From contig JARKIP010000005.1 of NCBI GenBank assembly GCA_029990175.1, positions 49,279,001-49,343,000 of the forward strand: DNA of 64,000 nt. Reading direction: 5' to 3'. This document shows positions 47,896 through 57,865 of the stretch, piece by piece. The position numbers were made by a program, and so were the translations under genes. The notes under the pieces were generated by a model. That model was not told the DNA's origin. It saw only the letters and a program-made list of their open reading frames with translations, and ran no database searches. Positions within the stretch are counted from its first letter, which is position 1; every line of letters begins with the position of its first letter. Origin of the DNA: Petunia secreta (Eukaryota; Streptophyta; Magnoliopsida; Solanales; Solanaceae).

Positions 47896-48710
47896 TGATG
47901 CAATGGAAAATACGCGGAAGCAACAAACGATACAAACAATGCGGAAGCGATAAAAGATAACAAGAAATCGAGACTAGGAAGGCAAGAAAGTAGAAGAAAG
48001 AATCGAATTCAATTTACTAACGTTAATTGAATCCAAAAGGGAGAAGGGAAACTCGAACCTTACAATGGAATCAAACTAGGTGTCGATCTCCATAGGTTCC
48101 AAGTCGAGACATACACGAGCCTCGGGCTCAAACAAGAAGGGCTCGGCCTCTTCAATGTTCTCTCTCAATTCTCTCTTCTAAACAATGGCTAACTAATGAA
48201 ATGAAGAGCAATTGTGCTATATATACATTTACATTGATAAATGGACAAAAATTCCCCTGAAGCTGATTCTAGTCTGCTGCTCAGCTTCTCTTCATCGCGA
48301 TCGTGTCAGGGAGGCACGCGATCGCGCAGAGCAAAACAATCAACATCGCGATCGCGTCAATAGGCTCGCGATCGCGCACGTCTTCAGCATCCTCACGATC
48401 CCCATCAACTTTGCCTTCGCCTTCGCGTTCAAGGGGCGGTGTCGCGCAGGCCAAACCATTCCTCTTCGCGATCGCGTGAGACATGGACGCGATCGCGAAG
48501 AACACTTGTTCTTCCTCAGGCAGTGAGCTCCCAGTGTGCTCCCCTGTTTTGACATGTTTTGGGCTGCCTGTTTTCCTGCCCTGTTTCCTCCGTCCTCGGC
48601 GCTCCAATGCATGATCTTCCAAGACGTTCCCGGAGGCCTTGACTCGTATCCGTTGTGCACTCGAGCTTGGCTTTTGATGGTTGTCGTTTAGGCCAGTTTA
48701 TATTGCATCA
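47896..48710 (-). repeat. Element A 3' LTR
   Basis: 815 bp. It holds the GCGATCGC cassette (48297-48496: five exact copies and one mutated) and a TATATATA near 48214-48221. Long antisense frames in it are a by-product of the GC-rich cassette. Confidence 0.9.
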
Positions 48711-48723
48711 TCCTCCCCTTCTT
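48711..48723 (-). other. Element A polypurine tract
   Basis: AAGAAGGGGAGGA on the minus strand, directly abutting the 3' LTR. The protein frame runs through it (ISRTKSFQEGEDDA), as in autonomous chromovirus-type relatives. Confidence 0.85.
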
Positions 48724-48796
48724 GAAAGGATTTCGTCCTCGAAATCAAACCATCAAAACCTACAATCAAAGAAAGCACAACCAAAATTTTCCTACT

Positions 48797-49743
48797 TCAC
48801 AAGTAGGTTAGCTTAACAAGAATAAGTGCAAGTAGTGTGGAAAACACACTCTTGTGATAGAGCCAAGTATCAATACCAATGAAAAAGCTTATGTCCCCCA
48901 AAGAGACAACAAAGTCTTGGCTCGACAAGAACAAGCACTCATTTTCAAAACAAGCAAAGAGATCAAGGATATGCATGTAGCAATTAAATTCCCCATGACC
49001 CCTAAGCCCTTGACCAACACACCAAGCCTTCAAATCAAGTTTATCACAATGTGACACATTGGCTTTGGCATGCTCAACACTCAAGGTGTGCTCAACATAT
49101 GGGATGGAGTAAGTAAAGTAGTTCAACTCACAACTAACATCGATTACTCCACTCCCCTTCTTAAGAGCATTCTTATACACACCGAGAGGTACCTCCTCAC
49201 CTCCCAAATCAACTCCAAGACAATCCCCCTCACTAGGCAAACTCCAAAGAAAGTCTCCAAAATAGGTTCTTCATCATTATAGTCCACACAACGAAGGCTA
49301 GGACCACTAGAAGAAAGGCCAACACGACCAATATCAAGACTACTCTCCTCACTCGGAGTTCCAAACGTTGGATCATCCATAGAGCCTAACTTTACAAACC
49401 ATGGAGGTTCGACTCTACTACCAACCCTAGTCCGATACAGTTCACCACCACAAATGAGATTGCCTTCAAACATTAGAAATGTGAAAACATGCACCTCAAA
49501 GTCATGGTCACACAAGAGCATAGTATCAAGACTAGGTCCTTCACTCTCACTCGAGGAGTCATCGAAAATGAATCGATCCATCTCACACTCTAGAGACTCC
49601 TCAAGGGTACATCCACCCTCACTACGACACAAGAGACCACCACTATAAGCAATCAAAGGGAAGAATAAGATTATCATGCAATTCATCTTCACCTTTATCA
49701 AATATAGGTAGGGTGTCATAACAAGGTTAACAAACAAGGTCAA
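48797..49743 (-). pseudogene. Element A, C-terminal half of region X (frameshifted)
   Basis: This continues the X region after the stop at 49727. Blocks in order are YDTLPIFDKGEDE (before the next stop), then in frame 49144-49743 DDSSSESEGPSLDT, FEGNLICGGELYRTRVGS and EPPW (49399-49437), then in frame 48797-49240 ALKKGSGVIDVSCELNY and GDISFFIGIDTWLYHKSVFS. Each has a counterpart in element B at the same relative position. No known enzyme motif is visible. At least one stop and two frameshifts separate the blocks. Confidence 0.6.
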
Positions 49744-51832
49744 CTACGACTTCTTCACTAAAGAGATGTTCAATGAAAATCGAGCTCACATCATGATGTG
49801 GCTTTTCAACCCTCTCAACTAGTGGTTCAATTTCACACACAAGTTGACCCGAAGGCTCTACACTAGTTGCAAACACATTATACTCATGCAAATCATCAAC
49901 TAGCATAGAGTTGTTACAAACACTAACACAAGACAAGGAAGTAATAGGCTCATGGGAAGAAGAACTAACACTTACACTTGAGTCGCATCCGGGCTCACTC
50001 AATGTACTTGAAGCGTCATGGCTAGCTTCTCCTCCTCGTAGATCACATTTGGCATCTCCTTCACCTTGTCTTTCCATCACGGAACATGGTTGAGGCTCCA
50101 TCGGTTTGCCTCCAAGAATACCTACACAAGTACTCACACAAGTAGAAGAAAAAGATAAAGGATTAAGGTTAGAATAAGTGGTGTCCTCACTCTTTTTTCC
50201 CTCTTTCTTTTCCCTCATTTTTCTTTCAAGGCTAGGTGTAGATTCGGGTGGTGACATCCTGCTCACATCACTCAACACATCCTCTCCTTTTTCCACTCGA
50301 GGAATGTCACCGGTCACTCCCTTACTCCTCTCTATCTTTTGTCTCTCAAATTCGGGTGAGTTGGGACGAGGATCAAGAATACCCATAGCCGGAGTAGGTG
50401 GACTTTTTACATCAACCCGGAATCTAGGACTTGGAGACTCATCACTTGATGTCTCCTTCTTCTTCATTGGTGAACCACTTGGTTTTGCAACTTGTGGTTG
50501 GTTCGCCTTGTTGACAATTGCCAACTCTTTTGTAGCATTAGTCCCACCATTACTTGTGTTTGTAGGACTTCTTGTTTGCACATTGTTGCCTATGGAATGA
50601 AGTTCTCGATCTTTGCTCCTTTGCCTAGCGAAAGAAGGGGCACTAGTAGGCACTCGGCTCTTCGCCCGGTAAGGCACAAAGTCATAAACTCTTTGCCCTA
50701 CGCCCACAAGATACGCATCCTTCACCACACTATATTGCACCCTCTTTCTCTCCAACCACCGGTCACCTATCCACACATCAACATGACGCATGGGATACAC
50801 ATCACACCACACAAAGCATTTATAGTTCCTATGAGATACGAGTATCCGAGCCTCCTTAGAAACCCACACTCCATCATACTCATAAGGATGCTCTAGCTTA
50901 TGGCATGGTATCCTAAGCCTATCAACCAAAGAGGTGCTAATACAATTGGCATCGGTACCACCAATCTTGAGCAAGTATCCTCCAATACCATCAACCTCAA
51001 CAATGAACCTACGTCTACCCAAGTTTTGTAGATTGGCATCCAAGTGAGAACTTGAATGCCCACAAGTGTCAACTCCGACAACTTGGGTCTTCCTTATCCC
51101 TCCACTAGTGGCAACTCCACTAGAACAATCTCCACTTCCCGTCACTCTCCCAACATTAGTAATGTTGTTGGAAGTCAAGGAAGGAACCTCGCCATGGAAC
51201 CCATAAGTGCCTCTCGCCTTGGTTCCATAGCCCATAGTACTACTCCTACTACAACCACCCACGCCCCTCACGGCATACATCCCCTTTGTAGCAAAAGCAA
51301 CACCATCTATCATACCACCCTCCACATGGAAATTAGAAGCATTAGGCCGCTTAGCGTACCTAGAAGATGCAAGCTTCTTCTTCCCCATGGAACAACCACC
51401 ACCACCTCTCATACTAATGGAAGGTCCTCCACTACTCCCTTGTACTCCGTTAGCAACACTAAGAGAAGATGCATAAGAATAACCCCTATGTTCATCATCA
51501 TCATCAACTCTACCTATGTCACCATCATCAATATCAAATTCTTCACAAGAAGAGTAAGTAGGATCATCATACCTTGAAGCGTCACCATCTTCGATTTCTT
51601 GACTAGAGGCATAGGCATCATTACAATCTTCATCACGAGCCTCATAGTCTTCATCAATCTCACGATCATCATAGTGAACCGCTTCATCAACATAGGAGCC
51701 ATGGTTTCCATCATCATAGTAATGGCCATCATCCCCCTCATAGGAACCATAGTCTCCATCATCACCATACGAGTCATAGCAACTCGCATCATCCCCGCAT
51801 GAGCCATAATCCCCACAATCAACATCCGACAT
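49727..51832 (-). CDS. Element A polyprotein-like ORF, 701 codons: acidic Tyr/Asp/Gly domain, pseudo-retropepsin, start of region X
   Basis: One uninterrupted frame from ATG 51832. Residues 1-130 are Asp/Tyr/Gly-rich and probably disordered (for example GDYGSYEGDDGHYYDDGNHG). Residues about 130-265 are Gly/Ser-rich with scattered Cys. Residues about 275-390 match a chromovirus-type retropepsin: GTDANCISTSLVDRLRIP, HPYEYDGVWV, FVWCDVYPMRHVDVWIGDRW. The catalytic Asp-Ser-Gly is replaced by Gly-Gly-Thr. After a Ser/Pro/Lys-rich linker comes GVTGDIPRVEKGEDVLSDVS and PHHDVSS, shared with element B. The frame ends in a TAA where B continues, so the original product was longer. No RT-like residues. 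The protein could be a Gag/Pro-derived factor, but its function is unknown. Confidence 0.65.
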   Translation of the reverse strand: MSDVDCGDYGSCGDDASCYDSYGDDGDYGSYEGDDGHYYDDGNHGSYVDEAVHYDDREIDEDYEARDEDCNDAYASSQEIEDGDASRYDDPTYSSCEEFDIDDGDIGRVDDDDEHRGYSYASSLSVANGVQGSSGGPSISMRGGGGCSMGKKKLASSRYAKRPNASNFHVEGGMIDGVAFATKGMYAVRGVGGCSRSSTMGYGTKARGTYGFHGEVPSLTSNNITNVGRVTGSGDCSSGVATSGGIRKTQVVGVDTCGHSSSHLDANLQNLGRRRFIVEVDGIGGYLLKIGGTDANCISTSLVDRLRIPCHKLEHPYEYDGVWVSKEARILVSHRNYKCFVWCDVYPMRHVDVWIGDRWLERKRVQYSVVKDAYLVGVGQRVYDFVPYRAKSRVPTSAPSFARQRSKDRELHSIGNNVQTRSPTNTSNGGTNATKELAIVNKANQPQVAKPSGSPMKKKETSSDESPSPRFRVDVKSPPTPAMGILDPRPNSPEFERQKIERSKGVTGDIPRVEKGEDVLSDVSRMSPPESTPSLERKMREKKEGKKSEDTTYSNLNPLSFSSTCVSTCVGILGGKPMEPQPCSVMERQGEGDAKCDLRGGEASHDASSTLSEPGCDSSVSVSSSSHEPITSLSCVSVCNNSMLVDDLHEYNVFATSVEPSGQLVCEIEPLVERVEKPHHDVSSIFIEHLFSEEVVVDLVC

Positions 51833-52580
51833 TGTTGCAACACCAAAGAAAAATACCTCCCAAAAGTCACTCCCTCACGTGTATCACTCAATATATGTAC
51901 ACTCAAGAGCGAGGCCTTATCAACTTGGGAACCAAGGTAATCACAACTAGCATGTCCAAGTTAAAGTTCGGAGTGGAGTTAATGAGACTCTATGTACGGA
52001 CGGCTATTTAAAGTGCGCACTTGAGGCCAAAAGGAGTTCTACGACTCTTTTTTGAATTCTAATCTCCTCTACGCACGATTACCCTATACGCTAAAGGATT
52101 AGTGTCTTTCAAGTAGGCCAATTACCTTCAAAACACTAACCAAGAGGTATGGAAGAAAATGGGACACAAAAGATTCGACTCGAATTGGCACCAAATGGAT
52201 TTGGAATCGGATGAAATTTTGTTTGTGATCTACAAACTAATCATATTTAATGGTCCAATTGGAGTCATGATGTTTGGAAACTGTTCGGAAGCTGTTGCGA
52301 ACGTTCTGTCCCAAAACTGGAATTCTGAAATTTTTTTGTTCTTCGCTATCGCGACCAGACGCGCGCGATCGCGAAGGGTTAATTTTTCAAAAAATAATTT
52401 TGTTCTTCGCTATCGCGCGAATTGCTCTTCGCGATCCCGAAGGGTTAATTTCTGCACTTTCACAGCAGCTCAAAAACGGGTTTTTTTTTTCTTCAATTTT
52501 TCAAGAACAACACAACAACAACAATGATACTAACACGTTGAACAAGGAACGGGGGTTTGTAAGAACATAACCCGAGCCTT

Positions 52581-52592
52581 GCTCTGATACCA
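52581..52592 (-). other. Element A primer-binding site, tRNA-iMet
   Basis: The minus strand reads TGGTATCAGAGC, a 12-nt match to initiator tRNA-Met, 2 nt from the right-hand LTR. This fixes the orientation of the element. Confidence 0.92.
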
Positions 52593-52916
52593 ACTGATGC
52601 AATAGAAAATACGCGGAAGCAACAAACGATACAAACAATGCGGAAGCGATAAAAGATAACAAGAAATCGAGACTAGGAAGGCAAGAAAGTAGAAGAAAGA
52701 ATCGAATTCAATTTACTAACGTTAATTGAATCCAAAAGGGAGAAGGGAAACTCGAACCTTACAATGGAATCAAACTAGGTGTCGATCTCCATAGGTTCCA
52801 AGTCGAGACATACACGAGCCTCGGGCTCAAACAAGAAGGGCTCGACCTCTTCAATGTTCTCTCTCAATTCTCTCTTCTAAACAATGGCTAACTAATGAAA
52901 TGAAGAGCAATTGTGC

Positions 52917-52924
52917 TATATATA
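52917..52924 (-). promoter_or_regulatory. Candidate TATA box of element A 5' LTR
   Basis: TATATATA on a GC-mixed background, about 490 bp into the LTR in the direction of transcription and 75 bp downstream of the nearest GCGATCGC palindrome. Both LTRs keep it. Confidence 0.5.
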
Positions 52925-52996
52925 CATTTACATTGATAAATGGACAAAAATTCCCCTGAAGCTGATTCTGGTCCGCTGCTCAGCTTCTCTTCATCG

Positions 52997-53196
52997 CGAT
53001 CGCGTCAGGGAGGCACGCGATCGCGCAGAGCAAAACAATCAACATCGCGATCGCGTCAATAGGCTCACGATCGCGCACGTCTTCAGCATCCTCACGATCC
53101 CCATCAACTTTGCCTTCGCCTTCGCGTTCAAGGGGCGCTGTCGCGCAGGCCAAACCATTCCTCTTCGCGATCGCGTGAGACATGGACGCGATCGCG
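52997..53196 (-). promoter_or_regulatory. Iterated GCGATCGC palindrome cassette upstream of the TATA box
   Basis: Six copies of GCGATCGC (often extended to CGCGATCGCG) within 200 bp: exact at 52997, 53018, 53048, 53167 and 53189, and mutated at about 53068. Unlike the surrounding AT-rich DNA, the segment is CpG-rich. Position relative to the TATA box suggests a U3 binding-site array. This is inferred from position only. Confidence 0.5.
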
Positions 53197-53515
53197 AAGA
53201 ACACTTGTTCTTCCTCAGGCAGTGAGCTCCCAGTGTGCTCCCCTGTTTTGCCCTGTTTTGGGCTGCCTGTTTTCCTGCCCTGTTTCCTCCATCCTCGGCG
53301 CTCCAATGCATGATCTTCCAAGACGTTCCCGGAGGCCTTGACTCGTATACGTTGTGCACTCGAGCTTGGCTTTTGATGGTTGTCATTTAGGCCATTTTAT
53401 ATTGCATCAGCCTCTTTACTGTATCTAGGTGCATTATCCCTATTACATTGCTTAAAAACTGGGTAAAATGGCCTGTTTCACATACTGAGAAAATTTGAAT
53501 TGAACCTATGATTGG

Positions 53516-54359
53516 CTCTGTTTTAAAAGGCACTTTTGGGACTCGCTCCGGGGCGGGGCACTTGCAAAACCCCCTGAGGCTCTCGGGCGGGGCTTAGATC
53601 CGTAAGGTTACGCCTCATGCACCCGACGGTGCGCCCAGAGCACGCCCAATGCTCGGGACTCGCCTTATATAACCTATGTACATGATCTGTCCAATTCCCT
53701 AATTAAGATTGTTCATCCACAATTTTCTTTAAAAATTAAGTAATATTCACCTATAAAAATTCAAAAATTGAGTGTAGCTCAATTAACGAGACATAAAGTT
53801 ACGTGTATTATAATTGAGAATATCATGAAGGTGAATACCATCTGATACACTTAATATGAAAATGCATATGTTTATATCATTACTTGTTATTGGTGTTCAT
53901 GTCTTATTTTTGTCACTCAAAATTGTTAGACTTCAATTATTTTTGTAATTTAGAAGCAATTTTATATTTATCAATGAAGAATTAATGTTTTAAAATATAA
54001 TAGTATAAAATTTTATTGATTATTCACTTTTTATAGTGATAAATTTTTATTTTTAATTGTTTGAAAGTTAAGGCCTTATGGTTTATTTGTATCTCATAAA
54101 AATTGTAACAATATTCAATTTCTTACAATTTTTAAAAAGGTTAGATCTTTTGTTTCTATAATCTTTTCTCTTATTTTTAATTTTCTTAAATTTTTTTTAA
54201 TGTACTTTTGACATTTTTTTGGCTCATTATGCTATTTTATTAATTTAAAATTAATTAAAAAATAAGATCCATGAGACTTAAGCCCCATGTCTCGGGGTTA
54301 CGCCTTGGCCCATTGTAAGTAAAATGCCTCGCGTTGCGCCCCCGCCTTTTAAAACATTG
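53516..54359. mobile_element. hAT-like non-autonomous element in the Ogre 3' LTR
   Basis: 844 bp flanked by the 8-bp duplication ATGATTGG (53508-53515 and 54360-54367), present once in the 5' LTR. Ends are inverted repeats TGTTTTAAAAGGC (after CTC at the left, after CAA in the reverse complement of the right). Subterminal GC-rich phrases (CTCGGGACTCGCC, ACGCCTTGGCC, GCGTTGCGCC) surround an AT-rich core. There is no transposase. Duplication length and end structure fit hAT. Confidence 0.8.
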
Positions 54360-56901
54360 ATGATTGGTACTTGAATGGAAGTAGTTCTTTTGATTGATCT
54401 TACATTTTTTTAACATCTTTTAACTGATTCGTGAGCCTATGATGTGCATATACGACTTAGGATTGAACTTGGACACTGTTAGGATTAAAGGGGGGAAACA
54501 AAATCTGTTTTAAAATTATGATTTGCCTTAGACTTAAGGATTGACTGAACTATATTTGATAAAATTATTTGATTGATTCCCTTTAACTATGGAAGTAATA
54601 TTCTCTTGCCTTCTTTGTTTCTTTTACCCGTTAGAATTAGAACTATCTCTCACCCCTATTTAAACTGGTTTTCTTTTCAACTAAAAGGAGAAGTTTCTGA
54701 ACACTAAAAACTCAGAGACAAACACTGGCATACTTAGTAAATTCTGCATAGCTTCTTCACCTTCAATCCTTCTAGATTCACATGTTTTCCTGAGGGAGTC
54801 ATCACTGTTTGTGGAAGTGCTTGGTCTTGCTTTGCTTTTGCTGTCTGCACTCACTTTAGTTTCACAAGTATTCAAGAGGTAATTCCTTACTTGCTACTAT
54901 CTGTCACAACTATGTATGTCTGCATATGCTTATCTTATTCTTGTCTCTTTTAGATTACTTGTCTGTTTGGTCTTGCCTTGAGTTCTGGGTGTACTGCTAA
55001 TCTTAAAGAAACTTATGCCTTTTTGAAACCTTATCTATGTTTGCTAAAGGGGTGAAATTTAAATAGTGAGGCTGTTGCTCAAATTCTGACAACCTATGAC
55101 ATCTGTGTGTGTGTATGTTCTCTTAACATGATCTTGCCCCATTCCTTGTTCCTTTAGATCACTGGTATGACCTGTCTGTTCTCTGCACGTCTGTGAATCA
55201 CAGCAATCTTACAAAAGGTGCACTTGACTGCACCTATCCCTGGCAGACCTCTCCTTTGCTGAGGTCCTTCCCCTTCCCCTTTCCCTGGTTAATTTTCTGC
55301 TTGCAGGTTACCTAGAATGCCTTAACTGGCCAAGCTATGACCTGTACTCTTTGAGGCTTGAAAAAGTCAGGTTCTGGACTCTTTTTAAAGTTGATTCCAG
55401 GGCTGTGGTGATTAGACTTTGAACCTATGACTGCTAACTGAGTTTAACTTGGAACTCTGGGGGAACTAGATAATTTTGGACTTGTAGCTTTGTGTCTCTT
55501 CCCTTAGAAATTTCCCCATCTATGTACATTATTAGGATTACCTGCCTGTACTCTTTAAAACAGGGACATGCAGCCTCTAAACACTGCATACGGCCACCCA
55601 GGGGCCAATTCTAAAACTCCTACTCCTACGTGCTTGCATCATGATAGGATTTAATCCTTTTAAATCAAGTTTAACATGTTTATAGGATCATAATAATTAT
55701 CTACCACTTTGATTAACATATTTTGAATATATTTCAAAAGGTCGAATTTGAACGCATGCTTATTTTTGGTTAAGGTCTGAAAACTAACTTAACAGGGGCT
55801 ATTTGTGTTGTTTGAGCCTAAAATGAACTATTTCTGGAAATAGAATCAGCTTCTTTTTTTCATAAGTAACCTGGGCCCAATGACGTTTTCAAAAACAGGC
55901 CCATTTATGTGTGTAACTGTTTCTGTTTTGCATAAGTAGTCCAGCCCAGTAAACTTTTCAAAACTGGCCTGTATATGTGTAAAAAATGTTTTGAGATGCT
56001 CTAACACTCTTATACACTAATCTAATAATGTATAAGGGTGTATAAAGCTTTGGGTCTACTTGTACACTTTAAAAGAGTTTTTGTAAAGATATTACTATCA
56101 CCTAGATCATGTATTTACATGTCTAATACTTATATGTACACTATTATGTGCGACAGCCATTGCATTTATGTGATTCTCGCGAACCCGCTTTAAAAAACAG
56201 CCCTCTTGCCTATATAGATCTTCAAAAACTTGACCCCTACACAAAAAGGCCATTAAGGTTAGGGCTGGACAAGTAATGACGAGTCATACCGACCCTAAAT
56301 GAGCCGACATTTTGTTTTAAAACAAACTCCCTTTGGTCCTTTTGCTAAAATCCGAATGTTATTGACTATTTATGTAAATTTTTTTCCCAAGTGTGTGAAG
56401 TGCATATAAGTTGAAATTAAACACCATTTATGTTAACACCCATTTACGATTAGGCGTTTGATATTAGAGGCCGTAACTACGATTAGGCTTAAGTGTAGAT
56501 CGAAAGTGAAACTATTTGTGTGTGTTAAAATAGCCTAAATATGTTATCTTTCTTTTTTTTTTCAGTTTAAAATGCTAAATTAAATTTCCCAAGTTAGTAT
56601 TTCGTGACGATGTATACTTTTTCTATCCCAAAATTTAGACTCGGATGGTAATCACTTTTCGTGGGACTCGGGGAAGTACCTAACACCTTCTTCCCCGAGT
56701 CATTTGGACTTCTTACCCGCATAGAATCTCTGCAATGGACTAGTAGACTTATTTAACTTGACTATGGACACTAGGTGACCTAATACACTTTAGAAATTAT
56801 ATTAGATGGCGACTCCAATATTTAAACTCAAACGAGTTCACCCAGTCAAATCCGAAACCGACTCGCCTCGAGTTGAGTCCGAAATCGGGTATGACACTAA
56901 T

Positions 56902-57350
56902 CTATAAGCTAAATATACATAGGCACAGGATAATGTAACTTGCTTTGCTTCAACATAACACTAAGCCCCAACATTTTATGTTGGACTACAGGGATTTAGA
57001 AGTGCAGCTTTATAAGCTAAATATACATAGCTACATGATAATGTAACTGGGCTTTGCTTCAACATAACACTAACCCCTAGCATTTTATGCTGGACAATAG
57101 GGATTTAGAAGTGCAGCTTTATAAGCTAAATATACATAGCTACATGATATTGTAACTAGCCTTTGCTTCAATATAAAACTAAGTCCCCAACATTTTAGTG
57201 CAGGATTACAGATATTAAGCATAGCCACAAAATAATGTACCTGGCTTTTGATTCAATATAAAACTAAGTCCAGCATTTAGTGTGGCCTTTGATTCAATAT
57301 AAAACTAAGTCCCAGCATTTAGTGTTGTATTGGATAGATTAAGCATAGCC
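56902..57350. repeat. Approximately 112-bp tandem repeats at the MULE right arm
   Basis: Repeated units contain TATAAGCTAAATATACATAG, CATGATAATGTAAC, TTTGCTTCAACATAA.ACTAA and CCAGCATTTTATGCTGGA-type hairpins. There are three clear units (starting about 56903, 57010 and 57120) and then shorter diverged ones. The hairpin word belongs to the CCCAG/CTGGG theme seen on the left arm. Confidence 0.6.
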
Positions 57351-57364
57351 ACATAATAATGTAC

Positions 57365-57865
57365 TTAGCCTTTTGCTTCAACAAGACACTAAATTCCAGC
57401 ATTTAATGCTGGATATTTCACCTCATAGCAGATTTGAATGTTTTAAATTTCAATATCTCACAGAAAGTACTGAAATATATATAACAGCAAAATCGCGTTG
57501 CAACAACAATTTCATTGAATCAATCACATATTTCACAGTAAAAATGAGTTCATAATCACGAATTATTATTTGAAAATGCATTTATTACTATAGTACTGGA
57601 TTACAGAGATTAACCGTAGACACATGATAATGTACCTGGCCTTTTGCTTCAACAAGGCACTGAATTCCAGCATTTAATGCTGGATATTTCACCTCATATT
57701 AGATTTGAATGTTTTACATTTCAGTATCTCACAGAAAGTACTGAAATATATATAACAGCAAAATTGCGTCGCAACAATAAATTCATTGAATCAATCACAT
57801 ATTTCATAGTAAAAATGAGCTCATAATCACGAATTATTATTTAAAAATGTATTTAATACTGTTAA
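57365..57865. repeat. 271-bp direct repeat, two copies
   Basis: 57371-57595 and 57642-57866 are nearly identical: ATTCCAGCATTTAATGCTGG, then CACAGAAAGTACTGAAATAT and CAATCACATATTTCA. Each copy contains a 60-codon frame, but I see no evidence that it is a gene. Confidence 0.8.

Larger units (their letters stand above)
47896..53409 (-). mobile_element. Non-autonomous LTR retrotransposon 'A'
   Basis: Two 815-bp LTRs (47896-48710, 52595-53409) with TGATGCAAT...ATTGCATCA ends are flanked by GCCTA/GCCTC. The primer site and polypurine tract show minus-strand orientation. The 3.9-kb interior encodes one long polyprotein-like frame with a protease-like domain and an unknown region X, but no RT, RNase H or integrase. 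I count about 14 differences between the LTRs, so the insertion is the youngest of the nest that I can date. Confidence 0.9.
52595..53409 (-). repeat. Element A 5' LTR
   Basis: 815 bp, about 98% identical by eye to 47896-48710. The promoter-side cassette of GCGATCGC palindromes is at 52997-53196. Confidence 0.92.
19393..56896 (+). mobile_element. Ogre/Tat-lineage Ty3-gypsy LTR retrotransposon
   Basis: The element runs from TGTTGACACCC (19393) to GGGTATGACA (56896) and is flanked by identical 5-bp duplications CTAAT (19388-19392, 56897-56901). The lineage is set by a tRNA-Arg primer site, a large ORF1 before gag, a DGG-type protease followed by a G-patch-like segment, an intron-like interval before RT, a second (archaeal-type) RNase H before integrase, and tandem repeats in the 3' untranslated region. 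Total span is 37.5 kb. Subtracting the nested Tekay (10.1 kb), element A (5.5 kb) and the hAT-like element (0.84 kb), it is about 21 kb, in the range known for Ogre elements. All coding parts carry stops or shifts. Confidence 0.9.
46908..56896 (+). repeat. Ogre 3' LTR, 5'-truncated and carrying two insertions
   Basis: Sequence from ATAGTTATTTTAC (46908) matches the 5' LTR from 19551 onward, so its first 158 bp are missing. Element A (47896-53409) and a hAT-like element (53516-54359) interrupt it. It also differs from the 5' copy by about 40 extra bases near 47485-47530 and by an unrelated segment at 54663-54775. It ends GGGTATGACA at 56896. Confidence 0.88.

Noticed and set aside
48297..48496. 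GCGATCGC resembles the cyanobacterial HIP1 octamer, suggesting contamination
   Set aside because: It sits inside plant LTRs present in two copies with a tRNA-iMet primer site and a TSD. The surrounding DNA is clearly plant retrotransposon.
48281..48660. Overlapping antisense frames of about 105-113 codons in element A LTRs (also at 52980-53386)
   Set aside because: They arise from the GC-rich cassette, occur in both LTR copies and show no domain. They are not genes.
57373..57826. Two similar 60-codon frames
   Set aside because: They are the two copies of a 271-bp direct repeat. Both are short and without conserved codon pattern.
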